From Novosphingobium mathurense (GTDB taxonomy: Bacteria; Pseudomonadota; Alphaproteobacteria; Sphingomonadales; Sphingomonadaceae), in NCBI RefSeq assembly GCF_900168325.1, contig NZ_FVZE01000004.1:186001-250000 (forward strand): a stretch of DNA of 64,000 bases, written 5' to 3'. Shown here in pieces: positions 1 through 7,863 of the stretch (position 1 is its first letter; each line of letters starts with the position of its first letter). Below the pieces are notes generated by a model. The model had not been told where the DNA came from, ran no database searches, and was given only the letters and a program-made list of their open reading frames with translations. The position numbers and the translations under genes are program-made.

Positions 1-113
1 TGCGCGATATCGGGCCGGCAGCTGCTGAAAAGGGCGGGGATCTGTTCCTCACGGCGACATCGCAAGGTCGCTTTACGCAAGGCACGACGATGACGGGCCA
101 GTTGCGCGGCTAG
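1..113 (+). CDS. C-terminal fragment of an unidentified protein
   Basis: An open frame runs in from the left edge and ends at a TAG at 111-113, giving about 36 residues ending in TMTGQLRG. The start and most of the protein lie outside the window. The tail has no motif I recognise. It is followed after 16 nt by the convergent end of the small minus-strand gene at 130-453. No function is offered. It could be a spurious frame, but it is open to the edge and its codon use fits the GC-rich neighbourhood. Confidence 0.4.
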   Translation, partial: RDIGPAAAEKGGDLFLTATSQGRFTQGTTMTGQLRG

Positions 114-129
114 GCAAGGCAAGGGCCGT

Positions 130-453
130 TCAATCCATCAAAAGTTCGGTCCATTCCGTCTGCGTCAGGTCAATTTCAACCTTTCGCGGTCGCTTGACCC
201 GACGCAGCCTCTCATCACTGGAGCCATCGGCAAGCAGGCAGTCGCCTTTGACCGCGACGCCCGTCAGACGGTCGCGGGAAGGCTCGGCAAGCGTTGAGAG
301 CGAGACGTGCATCCAAGCCGCCCCTGCTTCATTGTCGATAGCCAGGATCATCTCCGGAGACGGGGTTTGCGGCATGGCAGCGTGTGCAGCCGATGAGCCT
401 CCCGTAATCAGGACGGCCGATAAGGCTATGGCGGTAAGTAGGTCCCTGTTCAT
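130..453 (-). CDS. small secreted protein of unknown function
   Basis: Encodes 107 residues. The ATG at 451-453 is chosen because a GGAG ribosome-binding site lies 6 nt upstream and because the protein then begins with a clean export signal: MNR, a hydrophobic stretch LLTAIALSAVLITGG, and an AHA-A cleavage site near residue 25. The mature part of about 80 residues has one Cys and a basic patch (LRRVKRPRK) before an acidic C-terminus. No family is recognised. One of the four 48-bp elements of this region (680-727) points at it from about 230 nt upstream, so it may belong to the same regulon as the redox and sensor genes. The long leader leaves room for another transcript in between. Confidence 0.6.
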   Translation of the reverse strand: MNRDLLTAIALSAVLITGGSSAAHAAMPQTPSPEMILAIDNEAGAAWMHVSLSTLAEPSRDRLTGVAVKGDCLLADGSSDERLRRVKRPRKVEIDLTQTEWTELLMD

Positions 454-551
454 GGCCGTTCTCCATCCGTGGATCTGTGCTTGAGCGGAGAGACGGGCCT
501 GGAATAGGGCGCGGGATCGAATGCGGTCAGGTGCAGCGCCATGCGCAGTGT

Positions 552-568
552 ATTGCACCTGTTGCAAT
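552..568. promoter_or_regulatory. short inverted repeat upstream of the small secreted gene
   Basis: ATTGCA (552-557) and TGCAAT (563-568) form a perfect 6-bp inverted repeat with a 5-nt spacer, about 100 nt upstream of the start at 453. It could be an operator or a minor hairpin in the leader. The rest of 454-679 holds no open reading frame that I trust. Confidence 0.3.
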
Positions 569-679
569 GTCCTGGTGACCGGGAGCGGGGTCCGGGCTTG
601 ATGGACTGATCGCCTTGCTCGCTATCGGGTTATCTCTTTGTCCGCTTCATTCGCGTCATGAGATATCTAGGCCGCGCAA

Positions 680-727
680 GTATCGATCCGATGTCGTAGG
701 CTGTGCTTTCAGGTTTCAATTGTTGCA
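680..727 (-). promoter_or_regulatory. bipartite element, copy 4
   Basis: Read on the minus strand, positions 1-15 are TGCAACAATTGAAAC and positions 36-48 are ATCGGATCGATAC. This is the same order, orientation and spacing as the three other copies. One base in the first repeat (A3 to C) deviates from them. The element overlaps the last codons and the TGA of the decarboxylase gene and points towards the small secreted gene at 130-453. An A at position 60 and a weak -10-like hexamer (TAGATA, positions 59-64) also occur here. Confidence 0.6.
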
Positions 728-2160
728 GGCAAAGGCGCGTTTGCGGCTGCTGCATGTTCGCGGCATAGGGCTTCGATGTCGCGGGCGAGTCCGACGACTG
801 CCTCTGCGTCGGTCTCATGGCCCATGATCGAAACCCGCATGATCGTGCGGCCCCGCCACAGTGCGGTTTTCAGGAAATGGCGACCGGTGGCATTGAGGCG
901 GTCGGTCATTGTCCTGGTAAGGGCATCGCCCTGGGCATCGTCGAGGCCGGTAAAGCGCAGGGCCAGCTGGTTGATCGTGGCCTCGTGGCAAAGCTCGACC
1001 CCGTCGATCCCTGCGATCCGGGCTGCGAGCGCGGAGGCGGCCGCGCAGTGGCGCTCGACCATCTGGCCAACGCCGTCACGGCCCAGCACCTGCATCATCA
1101 CCCATGCCGGAAAGCCGCGCGCCCGGCGCGAGAGTTCAGGGACGTAATCGCTGGGATGGCGTCCGTCGCGCTCATCCCGCGTCAGGTAGCTGGCGTCCAT
1201 GGTCATGGCGCGGCGGTGGTATTGCGCATGGCGGGTGATCGCAAAACCGCAGTCATAGGGAAGCTGCAGCCACTTGTGCCCGTCGACCGACCATGAATCG
1301 GCAAGCTCGGCGCCCTGCGCCAGATAGCGCAGACGCTCGCTGGCGCGGACCCACATGCCGAAGGCGCCATCGACGTGAAGCCAGGCGCGGTGCTCCCGGC
1401 AAAGCCGCGAAAGGGCGGTGAGATCGTCGAAGGCGCCGCTGATCATCTGCCCTGCCTGGCCGATCACGATCTTCGCTGCCGCCGTGCTGTCTTCCATCGC
1501 ACTGGCGAGGGCGGGAAGCTCGAATGTGCCGGCATCGTTGCAGGCGATGCGGCGGATATGGTCGCTGCCGAAGCCGAGATAGCGCAAGGCCGCGAAATTG
1601 GTGACATGGGCATCTTCGCCAATGAAGATTTCCATCGGAGGCGCTCCGGCAAGGCCGCATCCCTCGATCCTGATGCCGAGCCGGTCGAAGATGGCCAGGC
1701 GGGCCGTGGACAGGCAGGTGAAGGCTGCCATGGTTGCCCCGGTCGTGAAGCCGACCGAACAGTCGGATGGCAGGGTGAGCAGTTCCAGCAGCCACTTCGA
1801 TGCGACTTCTTCTGCCACGGCGGCCGACGGTGCGCATTGGTAGATTGCCGCGTTCTGCCCCCAGGCAGACGTCAGCCAGTCGGCAGCCACGCCGGCCGGA
1901 TGCGAGCCGCCGATTACCCAGGACAGGAAGCCCGGGGCCGTGGTCGCGCTCAGGCCCGGCTTTGCAGCTTCGACCAGCTCTGCCAGAACCGCGACGGCAT
2001 CGCGCGGGGTTGTGTCGAGCGGAATGTCGAACAGCGCGCGCAGCTGTTCGACGCCAGCTGCTGGATGCAAGTCACCGCCTTCGCTCCGAGAGGTCACGGC
2101 GTGGTGTGCTGCTAAAGCGAGAACGTCTTGCAGCGAAGTAGGCTGGAGGGGCGCGTTCAT
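709..2160 (-). CDS. PLP-dependent group II amino acid decarboxylase family enzyme
   Basis: A 483-residue fold-type I PLP enzyme of the aromatic-amino-acid/glutamate decarboxylase family. The Schiff-base lysine lies in SVDGHKW about 300 residues in, the PLP-binding Asp in HVDGAFG, and the family's ring-stacking region near TTGATMAAF. Such enzymes decarboxylate amino acids to amines, or form aldehydes in some subfamilies. The substrate cannot be read from the sequence. The start at 2160 is chosen because its ATG overlaps the TGA of the cysteine synthase-glutaredoxin gene (ATGA, 2157-2160), which implies translational coupling. An ATG-like start 15 nt upstream is possible. The pairing with a cysteine synthase makes cysteine, sulfocysteine or a related sulfur amino acid an attractive but unproven substrate. 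The 3' end overlaps the copy 4 element. Confidence 0.85.
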   Translation of the reverse strand: MNAPLQPTSLQDVLALAAHHAVTSRSEGGDLHPAAGVEQLRALFDIPLDTTPRDAVAVLAELVEAAKPGLSATTAPGFLSWVIGGSHPAGVAADWLTSAWGQNAAIYQCAPSAAVAEEVASKWLLELLTLPSDCSVGFTTGATMAAFTCLSTARLAIFDRLGIRIEGCGLAGAPPMEIFIGEDAHVTNFAALRYLGFGSDHIRRIACNDAGTFELPALASAMEDSTAAAKIVIGQAGQMISGAFDDLTALSRLCREHRAWLHVDGAFGMWVRASERLRYLAQGAELADSWSVDGHKWLQLPYDCGFAITRHAQYHRRAMTMDASYLTRDERDGRHPSDYVPELSRRARGFPAWVMMQVLGRDGVGQMVERHCAAASALAARIAGIDGVELCHEATINQLALRFTGLDDAQGDALTRTMTDRLNATGRHFLKTALWRGRTIMRVSIMGHETDAEAVVGLARDIEALCREHAAAANAPLPATIET

Positions 2161-3674
2161 CGCGGCTGCATCCACTGGGGAAGCAGCGAATAGGCATCGC
2201 CGATCGCCCCGTCCCGGGCCTCGATACCCAGCTTGGCCAGCATTCCGGTCAAAGCGCCGCTGTTATGCGCGTCGAACAGTTCGGTCGCGCCGCCGACATG
2301 CCTGCCGCCGATGTAGACTTGCGGGATGGTCGGCGCACCGGTGCGCTGTGCAAGCGCGCGGCGGATGCGCCCGGCCCAGTCGGCATCGGCATATTCGCCG
2401 CCGTCGAGGTCGACCGTGCGGTAGGGTACGCCCAAGGCGTCGAACAGCTTGCGGGCCGACCAGCAGAATTCGCACCATTGCAGCGCGAACATGACGACCG
2501 GCTGCGTGAAGTCACCGACAATCGCATCGACATGGGCAAGCGCTTCGCTGTCGGCGGGCTCGGCCTGCATTGGCGCAGGCGCGGGCGAAGCGGGCCGGTC
2601 GAAGCGGAAATTGGGCGAGGAGGTTGAGATCGCCAGTTCCTCTGCGTTCATGGCCTCCTCGATCCCGGCAAAGAGCGGGGTCGTCATGTAGCGCTCGCCG
2701 GTGTCCGGGATCATCGCCAGAATGCGCGATCCTTCCGGCATGGTCTCGGCCAGTCGATAGGCCGCTGCGAAGGTCGCCCCGCTGGAAATTCCGCAGAATA
2801 CGCCTTCCTCGCGCGCCAGTCGCCGCGACCAGTCGAGCGCTTCCTGCCCGCCGACCGGCATGACGCGGTCGACCAGTCCGGCCTCGAAAGCCTGCGCGGT
2901 TACGTGCGGGATGAAATCGGGCATCCAGCCTTGCATCAGGTGTGGCCGGAAGCGGGGATGGCTTGAAGCCGGGCTGCCGTCCGCCGCATAGTCCTGCATG
3001 ACACCCGATGACAGGAGGGGGGCATTGTCCGGCTCGCACCCGACGATCAGCGTTGCCGGACTTTGCGCCTTGAGCGCACGGGCAACGCCTGCAAGCGTGC
3101 CGCCCGTGCCGACGCCGCTGACGAAGGCATCGAGCGGGGCGGCGGCAAAGTCTGCCAGGATCTCCTGCGCGGTCGTGCGGGCATGGACTTCGGCATTGGC
3201 CTCGTTCTCGAACTGCCGGGGCAGGAACCAGCCATGCGTCTCGGCCAGTTCGCGCGCCTTGGCGAGCATTCCGGTGCCTTTTTGCGCCGCGGGGGTCAGC
3301 ACGACTTTCGCGCCGAGGTAGCGCAGGATCTTGCGCCGTTCGACACTGAAGCTCTCGGCCATGACGATGACAAGCGGATAACCCTTGCGTGCACAGACGA
3401 GGGCAAGGCCGATACCGGTATTGCCGCTGGTGGCTTCGACTACGGTCTGGCCGGGCTTCAGCGTTCCGTCGCGCTCGGCCGCTTCGATCAGGCCGAGCGC
3501 CAGCCGGTCCTTGACCGAACCCATCGGATTGAACGCCTCAAACTTGAGGTAGATCTCGCGCCCCGGCGGTGACAGCCGTTCAGCCAGCAGCGTGGGCGTG
3601 TTGCCGATCAGTTCGAGGATCGAGTTGCGGACACCGCAGGTACCGGCAGTCGATGGAAAATGCGGCTTGTTCAT
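2157..3674 (-). CDS. cysteine synthase fused to a C-terminal glutaredoxin domain
   Basis: A 505-residue two-domain protein. Residues 1 to about 320 are an O-acetylserine sulfhydrylase (CysK/CysM) fold, with PLP lysine K55 in NPMGSVKDR, the substrate loop TSGNTGIGLA, and the PLP phosphate loop GTGGT. After a Pro/Ala-rich linker (about 345-375) comes a glutaredoxin-like domain with the redox motif CEFC at 401-404, a TIP cis-proline motif about 45 residues later and GG near the glutathione site. Classic CysK is about 310-330 residues, so the extra 180 residues are a genuine fusion. Known biochemistry links glutaredoxins to reduction of S-sulfocysteine made by CysM from thiosulfate. A self-contained thiosulfate-to-cysteine enzyme is therefore a reasonable inference. 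The start at 3674 has a GAGGAGA site. The copy 1 element lies 63-110 nt upstream. Confidence 0.9.
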   Translation of the reverse strand: MNKPHFPSTAGTCGVRNSILELIGNTPTLLAERLSPPGREIYLKFEAFNPMGSVKDRLALGLIEAAERDGTLKPGQTVVEATSGNTGIGLALVCARKGYPLVIVMAESFSVERRKILRYLGAKVVLTPAAQKGTGMLAKARELAETHGWFLPRQFENEANAEVHARTTAQEILADFAAAPLDAFVSGVGTGGTLAGVARALKAQSPATLIVGCEPDNAPLLSSGVMQDYAADGSPASSHPRFRPHLMQGWMPDFIPHVTAQAFEAGLVDRVMPVGGQEALDWSRRLAREEGVFCGISSGATFAAAYRLAETMPEGSRILAMIPDTGERYMTTPLFAGIEEAMNAEELAISTSSPNFRFDRPASPAPAPMQAEPADSEALAHVDAIVGDFTQPVVMFALQWCEFCWSARKLFDALGVPYRTVDLDGGEYADADWAGRIRRALAQRTGAPTIPQVYIGGRHVGGATELFDAHNSGALTGMLAKLGIEARDGAIGDAYSLLPQWMQPR

Positions 3675-3736
3675 CGCGGAAATCTCCTCTCGCCGGCGAT
3701 CGCCGCCGGGCTTGGAAGAGACATTCGCGCCGCTGC

Positions 3737-3784
3737 GTATCAATCCGATTGCGCAGGGGCGGTTCGGTTGTTTCGATTGTTTCA
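3737..3784 (-). promoter_or_regulatory. bipartite element, copy 1
   Basis: On the minus strand positions 1-15 read TGAAACAATCGAAAC, a direct repeat of GAAAC every 9 nt, and positions 36-48 read ATCGGATTGATAC. It sits upstream of the cysteine synthase-glutaredoxin gene. Its first three bases are the TGA stop codon of the response-regulator gene. A GAATGT hexamer at positions 59-64 may be the -10 region. Confidence 0.75.
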
Positions 3785-4492
3785 GCCGGGATCGTAGATG
3801 TAGCCGATGCCGCGCACGGTGCGGATCACGGCCGGTTTCTCCGGGTTCGACTCGATCTTCTTGCGAATGCGCGAGATGCGGATGTCGATGCTGCGATCGA
3901 AGGGTTCCCAGGCGCGATCGTGCGCACCTTCGAGGATCTGGTCGCGGTTGAGAACGCGGCCCTTGTTGCGGGCAAAGAGCTTGAGGAGATTGAATTCCAT
4001 CGCCGTGAGCGGGAGCGCGTGGCCATCGCCATCGAAGAGCTTGGCGGCGTCGAGATCGAGCGTGCACTTGCCGAAGGGGAAGCGGTTTTCTCCCCCGGCC
4101 TCTTCCTGGGAATGATCCGCAGGTCCCTTGCGTCGCAACACTGCCCTTACGCGTGCGACCAGTTCGCGAAGATCGACGGGTTTGCCGAGATAATCGTCCG
4201 CGCCCATTTCCAGCCCGACGATGCGGTCCACCGTCTCGCCCGCAGCCGTCAACATGATCACGTGCGGCGCGTCGTCGGCCTGCAGGCCGCGCAGGACCGA
4301 GAGGCCGTCCTCGCCCGGCATGTTGATGTCGAGCAGGATGAGGTCGGGCCGACGCCCGGCGATCAGGGCGCGCAGGTCATCGCCGCAAGCGGCTTGCGCC
4401 ACCTCCAGACCGTGGCGCGCAAGGTATTCGGCAACCATGTCGCGAAGGTCCGCCTCATCGTCGCAGACGTATATCAGCGGCGCGTCAGCCAT
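3782..4492 (-). CDS. OmpR-family response regulator
   Basis: A 236-residue DNA-binding response regulator. The receiver domain (about 6-120) has the acidic pair D11-D12, phospho-acceptor D55 in LLDINMPG, T82 and K104. The C-terminal winged helix (about 140-234) contains LTAMEFNLLKLFARN, RDQILEGAH and the recognition-helix/wing pattern RSIDIRISRIRKKIE with RTVRGIGY. It is last in the sensor operon, and its ATG overlaps the kinase gene by 8 nt, so the pair is almost certainly cognate. It is the obvious candidate to bind the GAAAC direct repeats of the four 48-bp elements, one of which begins at its own stop codon, but this is an inference. Confidence 0.95.
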   Translation of the reverse strand: MADAPLIYVCDDEADLRDMVAEYLARHGLEVAQAACGDDLRALIAGRRPDLILLDINMPGEDGLSVLRGLQADDAPHVIMLTAAGETVDRIVGLEMGADDYLGKPVDLRELVARVRAVLRRKGPADHSQEEAGGENRFPFGKCTLDLDAAKLFDGDGHALPLTAMEFNLLKLFARNKGRVLNRDQILEGAHDRAWEPFDRSIDIRISRIRKKIESNPEKPAVIRTVRGIGYIYDPG

Positions 4493-6365
4493 GATTGGCC
4501 TTCAGCATTGTCGTGACGAGACCCCGCAAGTCGCGCGGGGCGACCGGCTTTTCCAGGTAGGGCCGATTGGCGCGATCGAGGAAGGCGCGCACTTCCGGGC
4601 TCATCGTGTCGCCGGTGATGAAGGCGACTCGTTCGGCGATCTCGGGGCGTTCGCCCGACAGCGTTTCGAACAGTCCGCGTCCGCCCATGCCGGGCATGTT
4701 CAGATCCGTGAGGATGAGGCGATAGCTGCCGGAACGGGCAAGCGCGAGGCCCCTTTCGGCACTGGCGGCACTGTCGACCTGAAAGCCCTCCTTGCGCAGG
4801 ATCTCGCGGATGAGGTCGCTGACGTCCTTCTCGTCGTCGATGACCAGAACCCTGCCGGTGGCGGCGACGGGTTCGGGGCGTTCCACTTCGTGCGGGCTTT
4901 CCGACTCCGGCTCGGCCAGTGGGAGGGTGATGCGAAAGTGGGCGCCCTTGCTTGCGGGCATGAGGGCAATGGTGCCGCCATGCGCGTTGACGACGCGGTG
5001 GCAAAAGGCAAGTCCGATGCCGGTGCCCTGTCCCGGGGCCTTGGTCGTGAAGAGCGGTTCGAAAACGCGCTTGGCGGAGTCTGTAGAGATTCCCGGCCCG
5101 TCGTCGATGACGTCGATGGTCAAGGACGCGCCTCCGGGTTCCTCGCGAGCCCGTACCGTGATGCGACTGCCGCCGCCGTCACGGATCGCCTGGTCGGCAT
5201 TGGCGACGAGGTTCATGAACACCTGCCGGATCTGGCCGGCGTCGCCCTGAAGCGGCGGTAAGTCCGGAGCGACGTCCAGTTCGACTTTCGCGGTCAGTGC
5301 ACCTGTGCCCTGTTCGAGCGTGTCGATCGCATCGCGTATCGCCGTGGCAAAATCGATCGCCTCGACTTTCAGGTTCTGGCGGCGGGCCATGGCGAGGAAC
5401 GATTTGACGATTCCGGTGCAGCGCTCCGCTGCAGAGCCGATCTTTTCGATCCGGCGGATCGTGTCGGGATCGCTGGCCTCTTCGCGCATCATGAGGGCGT
5501 GGCCGACGACAACGGAGAGCGGGTTGTTGAGTTCGTGGGCGACGCCCGCCAGCAATTCGCCCAGCGCCGACATCTTCTCTGCCTGGAATATCCGTTCACG
5601 CTGTTCGGACAGGGTCTTGCGCAAGGCGGCTTCCTTGCTGATGTCGACCATCGAGTAGAGTACGACGTCCTCACCGCGATAATCGATAAGACGGGCCGAG
5701 GCGAGGCAGGGAAACGGATCGCCATCCGGGCGCAAGGCATCGACGCGCATCTCGTCGACCCGGCCTTCCGGCAAGAGCGCGGTGATGAAATCCGCCCGCT
5801 GCCCGCGTGAGGCGAAGTGCGCGCCGAAATCGCGGCCGGAACCGAGCAGCTCGCGGGCGGCGGGAGTGCGATAGATGATCTGCCCGTCGCCGATGCGCGC
5901 CATCACGAGATTGGCCGGACATGCTTCGAGCACTTCGCGAAGCAGGGCGTCGGCCTCGCGGTCGCTTTCTTCGCGTTGCCGGGCCTCGGTAATGTCGCTC
6001 TGGGTCAGGACGAAGCCGCCGGTCGCGGTCTGGCGCATGGTCAGGGCGTGGATCATGCCCTGCCTCGTTTCCAGTTCGAGCGGGGGCTGCGCGCGCTCGT
6101 CGTCTCCGAGGCGCATTTCCATGCTTTCGAGCGCTTCGCGCGACCGGGCCGAGATGGCGCCGCGTGCGGCCATCTCGAACAGCAGCAGGCCCCAGTCGAG
6201 CCCGGGTTCGACCAGTTCGGCGACGAGTGGATTGAGTTCGCGAAAGCGCCGGTTGGCCTGCACCAGCCTTGCGCCGTCGTCGAAGATCGCCAGGCCATCG
6301 GGCAGGGCGTCGATGACCTCGCCGATGAGGCGGCGGCTGTCCACGTCATGCACAGCCTGGGCCAT
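4485..6365 (-). CDS. hybrid sensor histidine kinase with two PAS-like domains and a receiver
   Basis: A 626-residue protein that looks cytoplasmic, with no membrane segment or signal peptide. Two PAS-like domains (about 10-125, with a PAS-7 flavour, and about 135-260) precede a HisKA helix with the phospho-accepting His in GVAHELNNPL (about residue 290). An HATPase domain follows with N box NLVANADQA, G1 DDGPGI and G2 GTGIGLAF, then a C-terminal receiver (about 500-620) with DD and LTDLNMPG. PAS domains in such kinases often bind heme, flavin or small ligands. No ligand is evident here. The start at 6365 follows a GAAGGGG site. The alternative at 6386 overlaps the cyclase. The internal receiver suggests either feedback control or a phosphorelay with the adjacent OmpR-type regulator. 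Confidence 0.93.
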   Translation of the reverse strand: MAQAVHDVDSRRLIGEVIDALPDGLAIFDDGARLVQANRRFRELNPLVAELVEPGLDWGLLLFEMAARGAISARSREALESMEMRLGDDERAQPPLELETRQGMIHALTMRQTATGGFVLTQSDITEARQREESDREADALLREVLEACPANLVMARIGDGQIIYRTPAARELLGSGRDFGAHFASRGQRADFITALLPEGRVDEMRVDALRPDGDPFPCLASARLIDYRGEDVVLYSMVDISKEAALRKTLSEQRERIFQAEKMSALGELLAGVAHELNNPLSVVVGHALMMREEASDPDTIRRIEKIGSAAERCTGIVKSFLAMARRQNLKVEAIDFATAIRDAIDTLEQGTGALTAKVELDVAPDLPPLQGDAGQIRQVFMNLVANADQAIRDGGGSRITVRAREEPGGASLTIDVIDDGPGISTDSAKRVFEPLFTTKAPGQGTGIGLAFCHRVVNAHGGTIALMPASKGAHFRITLPLAEPESESPHEVERPEPVAATGRVLVIDDEKDVSDLIREILRKEGFQVDSAASAERGLALARSGSYRLILTDLNMPGMGGRGLFETLSGERPEIAERVAFITGDTMSPEVRAFLDRANRPYLEKPVAPRDLRGLVTTMLKANHG

Positions 6366-6366
6366 C

Positions 6367-7416
6367 TCAGGCCCCTTCCGCTGCATCCAGGCGGCCGGTC
6401 AGGGCAAACACTTCCTCCGGTTCCTTGCCGCCGAGATCGAGCGTGCCGACGGGCTCGCTGGAATAGGGATCGGGCAGGGCCTGGATGAAGGCCCGGGTGC
6501 CGACGATGTGCATGGGCTGGGCCAGCTGGCGCAATTGGCTAGCCTCGATGACGGCGGGACCGAACACATCGTAGATGTACTTCTGTACCCCGACGACGGA
6601 GCCGATCACCGCACCTTGCGACACGCCAACGCGGCAGCGCCATTGCATCGGATGGCTGCGGTTGCGCTGCTCCAGGTAGCGCACGAAGCGTACGGCAGCA
6701 TGGGCGATCGAACCCGACGCTGCCTCTGCCGGATCGGGCATCCCGGCCACCGTAATGTAGGTGTCGCCCACGGTCTTGATCCGCTCGCACCCGAACTGGT
6801 CGCCGATGCGGTCGAAGGCGGTGTAGATGTCGTTGAGCTCGCTGACGACAACGCCGGCATCGTTCTCGACGACGAATTCGGAAAAGCCCGCGAAGTCGAG
6901 GCACAGAACGGCGACATCTTCGTAAAGACGCGGGGTGACGACGCCGAAGCTCTTGTATTCCTCGTAGACCGAGCGCGGCATCATGTTGAGCAGGAGCTTT
7001 TCGACCTGCTCTTTCTCGCGCTTGATCTCGCGCGTGTTGCGCTCGACCATCATGGAATAGGAATCGATCATCGCTTCCAGTTCCTTGATGCGCGAGATGT
7101 TCTGGCACACAAGGACCGCAATCGGCTCGCCGCCTTCCTCGGCGCTGTCGATGGTCACGGCAATCGTCATCGTGCGGCGGCGCAGACGGAAGCTGGCCTC
7201 GGTGGTGAAGCGACGACTGTCCTTGAAGGCCTCGCGCATGGCGGCAACGTCGAACTCGGGGAAGAGGTCTGTCAATTGCTGGCCGATCTCGATGTCGCCG
7301 AACCATTCGCGGAAGGTGTCGTTGAAGAAGCGGAAGCGCAGTTCGCGAAGGTCGAGCAGGGCAACGCCGACCCCGATGGCGCGCAGCAGCTGTTCGTTGA
7401 TGGCTTCTATCGACAT
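6367..7416 (-). CDS. PAS-linked class III nucleotide cyclase homolog with altered active site
   Basis: A 349-residue protein in three parts. It has an N-terminal PAS/HNOBA-like domain (about 1-110), a charged signalling helix (about 115-150, ERNTREIKREKEQVEKLL) and a class III cyclase domain (about 165-345). This order resembles the C-terminal three quarters of soluble guanylate cyclase subunits. Metal-binding Asp residues are present (LCLDFAGF, TVGDTY), as is an adenine-type Lys (RIKTVGD). However, the segment that normally reads VNxAxR reads VIEASQ here, so the Asn and Arg that stabilise the transition state are replaced by Ile and Gln. It may be inactive or a nucleotide-sensing pseudo-cyclase. 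The gene lies 4 nt after the truncated hemoglobin gene and directly before the kinase. Confidence 0.85.
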   Translation of the reverse strand: MSIEAINEQLLRAIGVGVALLDLRELRFRFFNDTFREWFGDIEIGQQLTDLFPEFDVAAMREAFKDSRRFTTEASFRLRRRTMTIAVTIDSAEEGGEPIAVLVCQNISRIKELEAMIDSYSMMVERNTREIKREKEQVEKLLLNMMPRSVYEEYKSFGVVTPRLYEDVAVLCLDFAGFSEFVVENDAGVVVSELNDIYTAFDRIGDQFGCERIKTVGDTYITVAGMPDPAEAASGSIAHAAVRFVRYLEQRNRSHPMQWRCRVGVSQGAVIGSVVGVQKYIYDVFGPAVIEASQLRQLAQPMHIVGTRAFIQALPDPYSSEPVGTLDLGGKEPEEVFALTGRLDAAEGA

Positions 7417-7420
7417 GCCG

Positions 7421-7777
7421 CTATCCCACGACCAGGCCGCGCCGCTGCTCGAAAGCCTGCGCCACGGTTTCGATATCCTCCGCAGCGACGCCGTGATCGC
7501 TCAGGGTCTCGGCGAGCAGGACCTTGAGCTGATCGAAATGCGCATCGTTGACGTCGAGCCGTTCGTGCAGGCGCCTGATCTGCTCGTCGGTGAACGAGGC
7601 GGGGCCGCCCATCAGTGCGGACACGAACTGCGTCTGATGGTCGACGATCCGTGGCAGATCGACGTTCTCGAAGAAAGGTCCGACGTCATCGTCTTCGAGC
7701 AGGCGGTCGTAGAGATCCATGACAATACGGCTGATGACCGCGAAGCCGCCGTACTTTTCAAAAAGCGATCTTTCCAT
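7421..7777 (-). CDS. group I truncated hemoglobin
   Basis: A 118-residue 2-on-2 globin. The B10 tyrosine region reads VMDLYDRLL, the E-helix region HQTQF, the glycine motif ALMGGP, and the proximal (F8) histidine is in RRLHERL. Group I truncated hemoglobins bind O2 and NO and can act in NO dioxygenation or redox sensing. Its position next to a PAS-cyclase and PAS-kinase makes heme-based sensing plausible. The start at 7777 is preceded by a GGGGGTG stretch. An in-frame ATG at 7867 would overlap the stop of the upstream flavoprotein gene (ATGA) and add 30 residues with no globin character, so I prefer the shorter form. The 86-nt gap contains a small GCAAG/CTTGC inverted repeat. Confidence 0.9.
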   Translation of the reverse strand: MERSLFEKYGGFAVISRIVMDLYDRLLEDDDVGPFFENVDLPRIVDHQTQFVSALMGGPASFTDEQIRRLHERLDVNDAHFDQLKVLLAETLSDHGVAAEDIETVAQAFEQRRGLVVG

Positions 7778-7863
7778 TGCAACACCCCCCGTCGCAACTG
7801 TCCGGGGACTTTGCGCCCTGAATTCCGATTCTTGCAAGCTTTCTTGCATAATTATTGTCTTTA

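Noticed and set aside
3675..4067. In-frame upstream extension of the cysteine synthase gene across the response-regulator gene
   Set aside because: It has no export or domain character, runs through a strongly coding opposite frame, and a good ribosome-binding site precedes the start at 3674.
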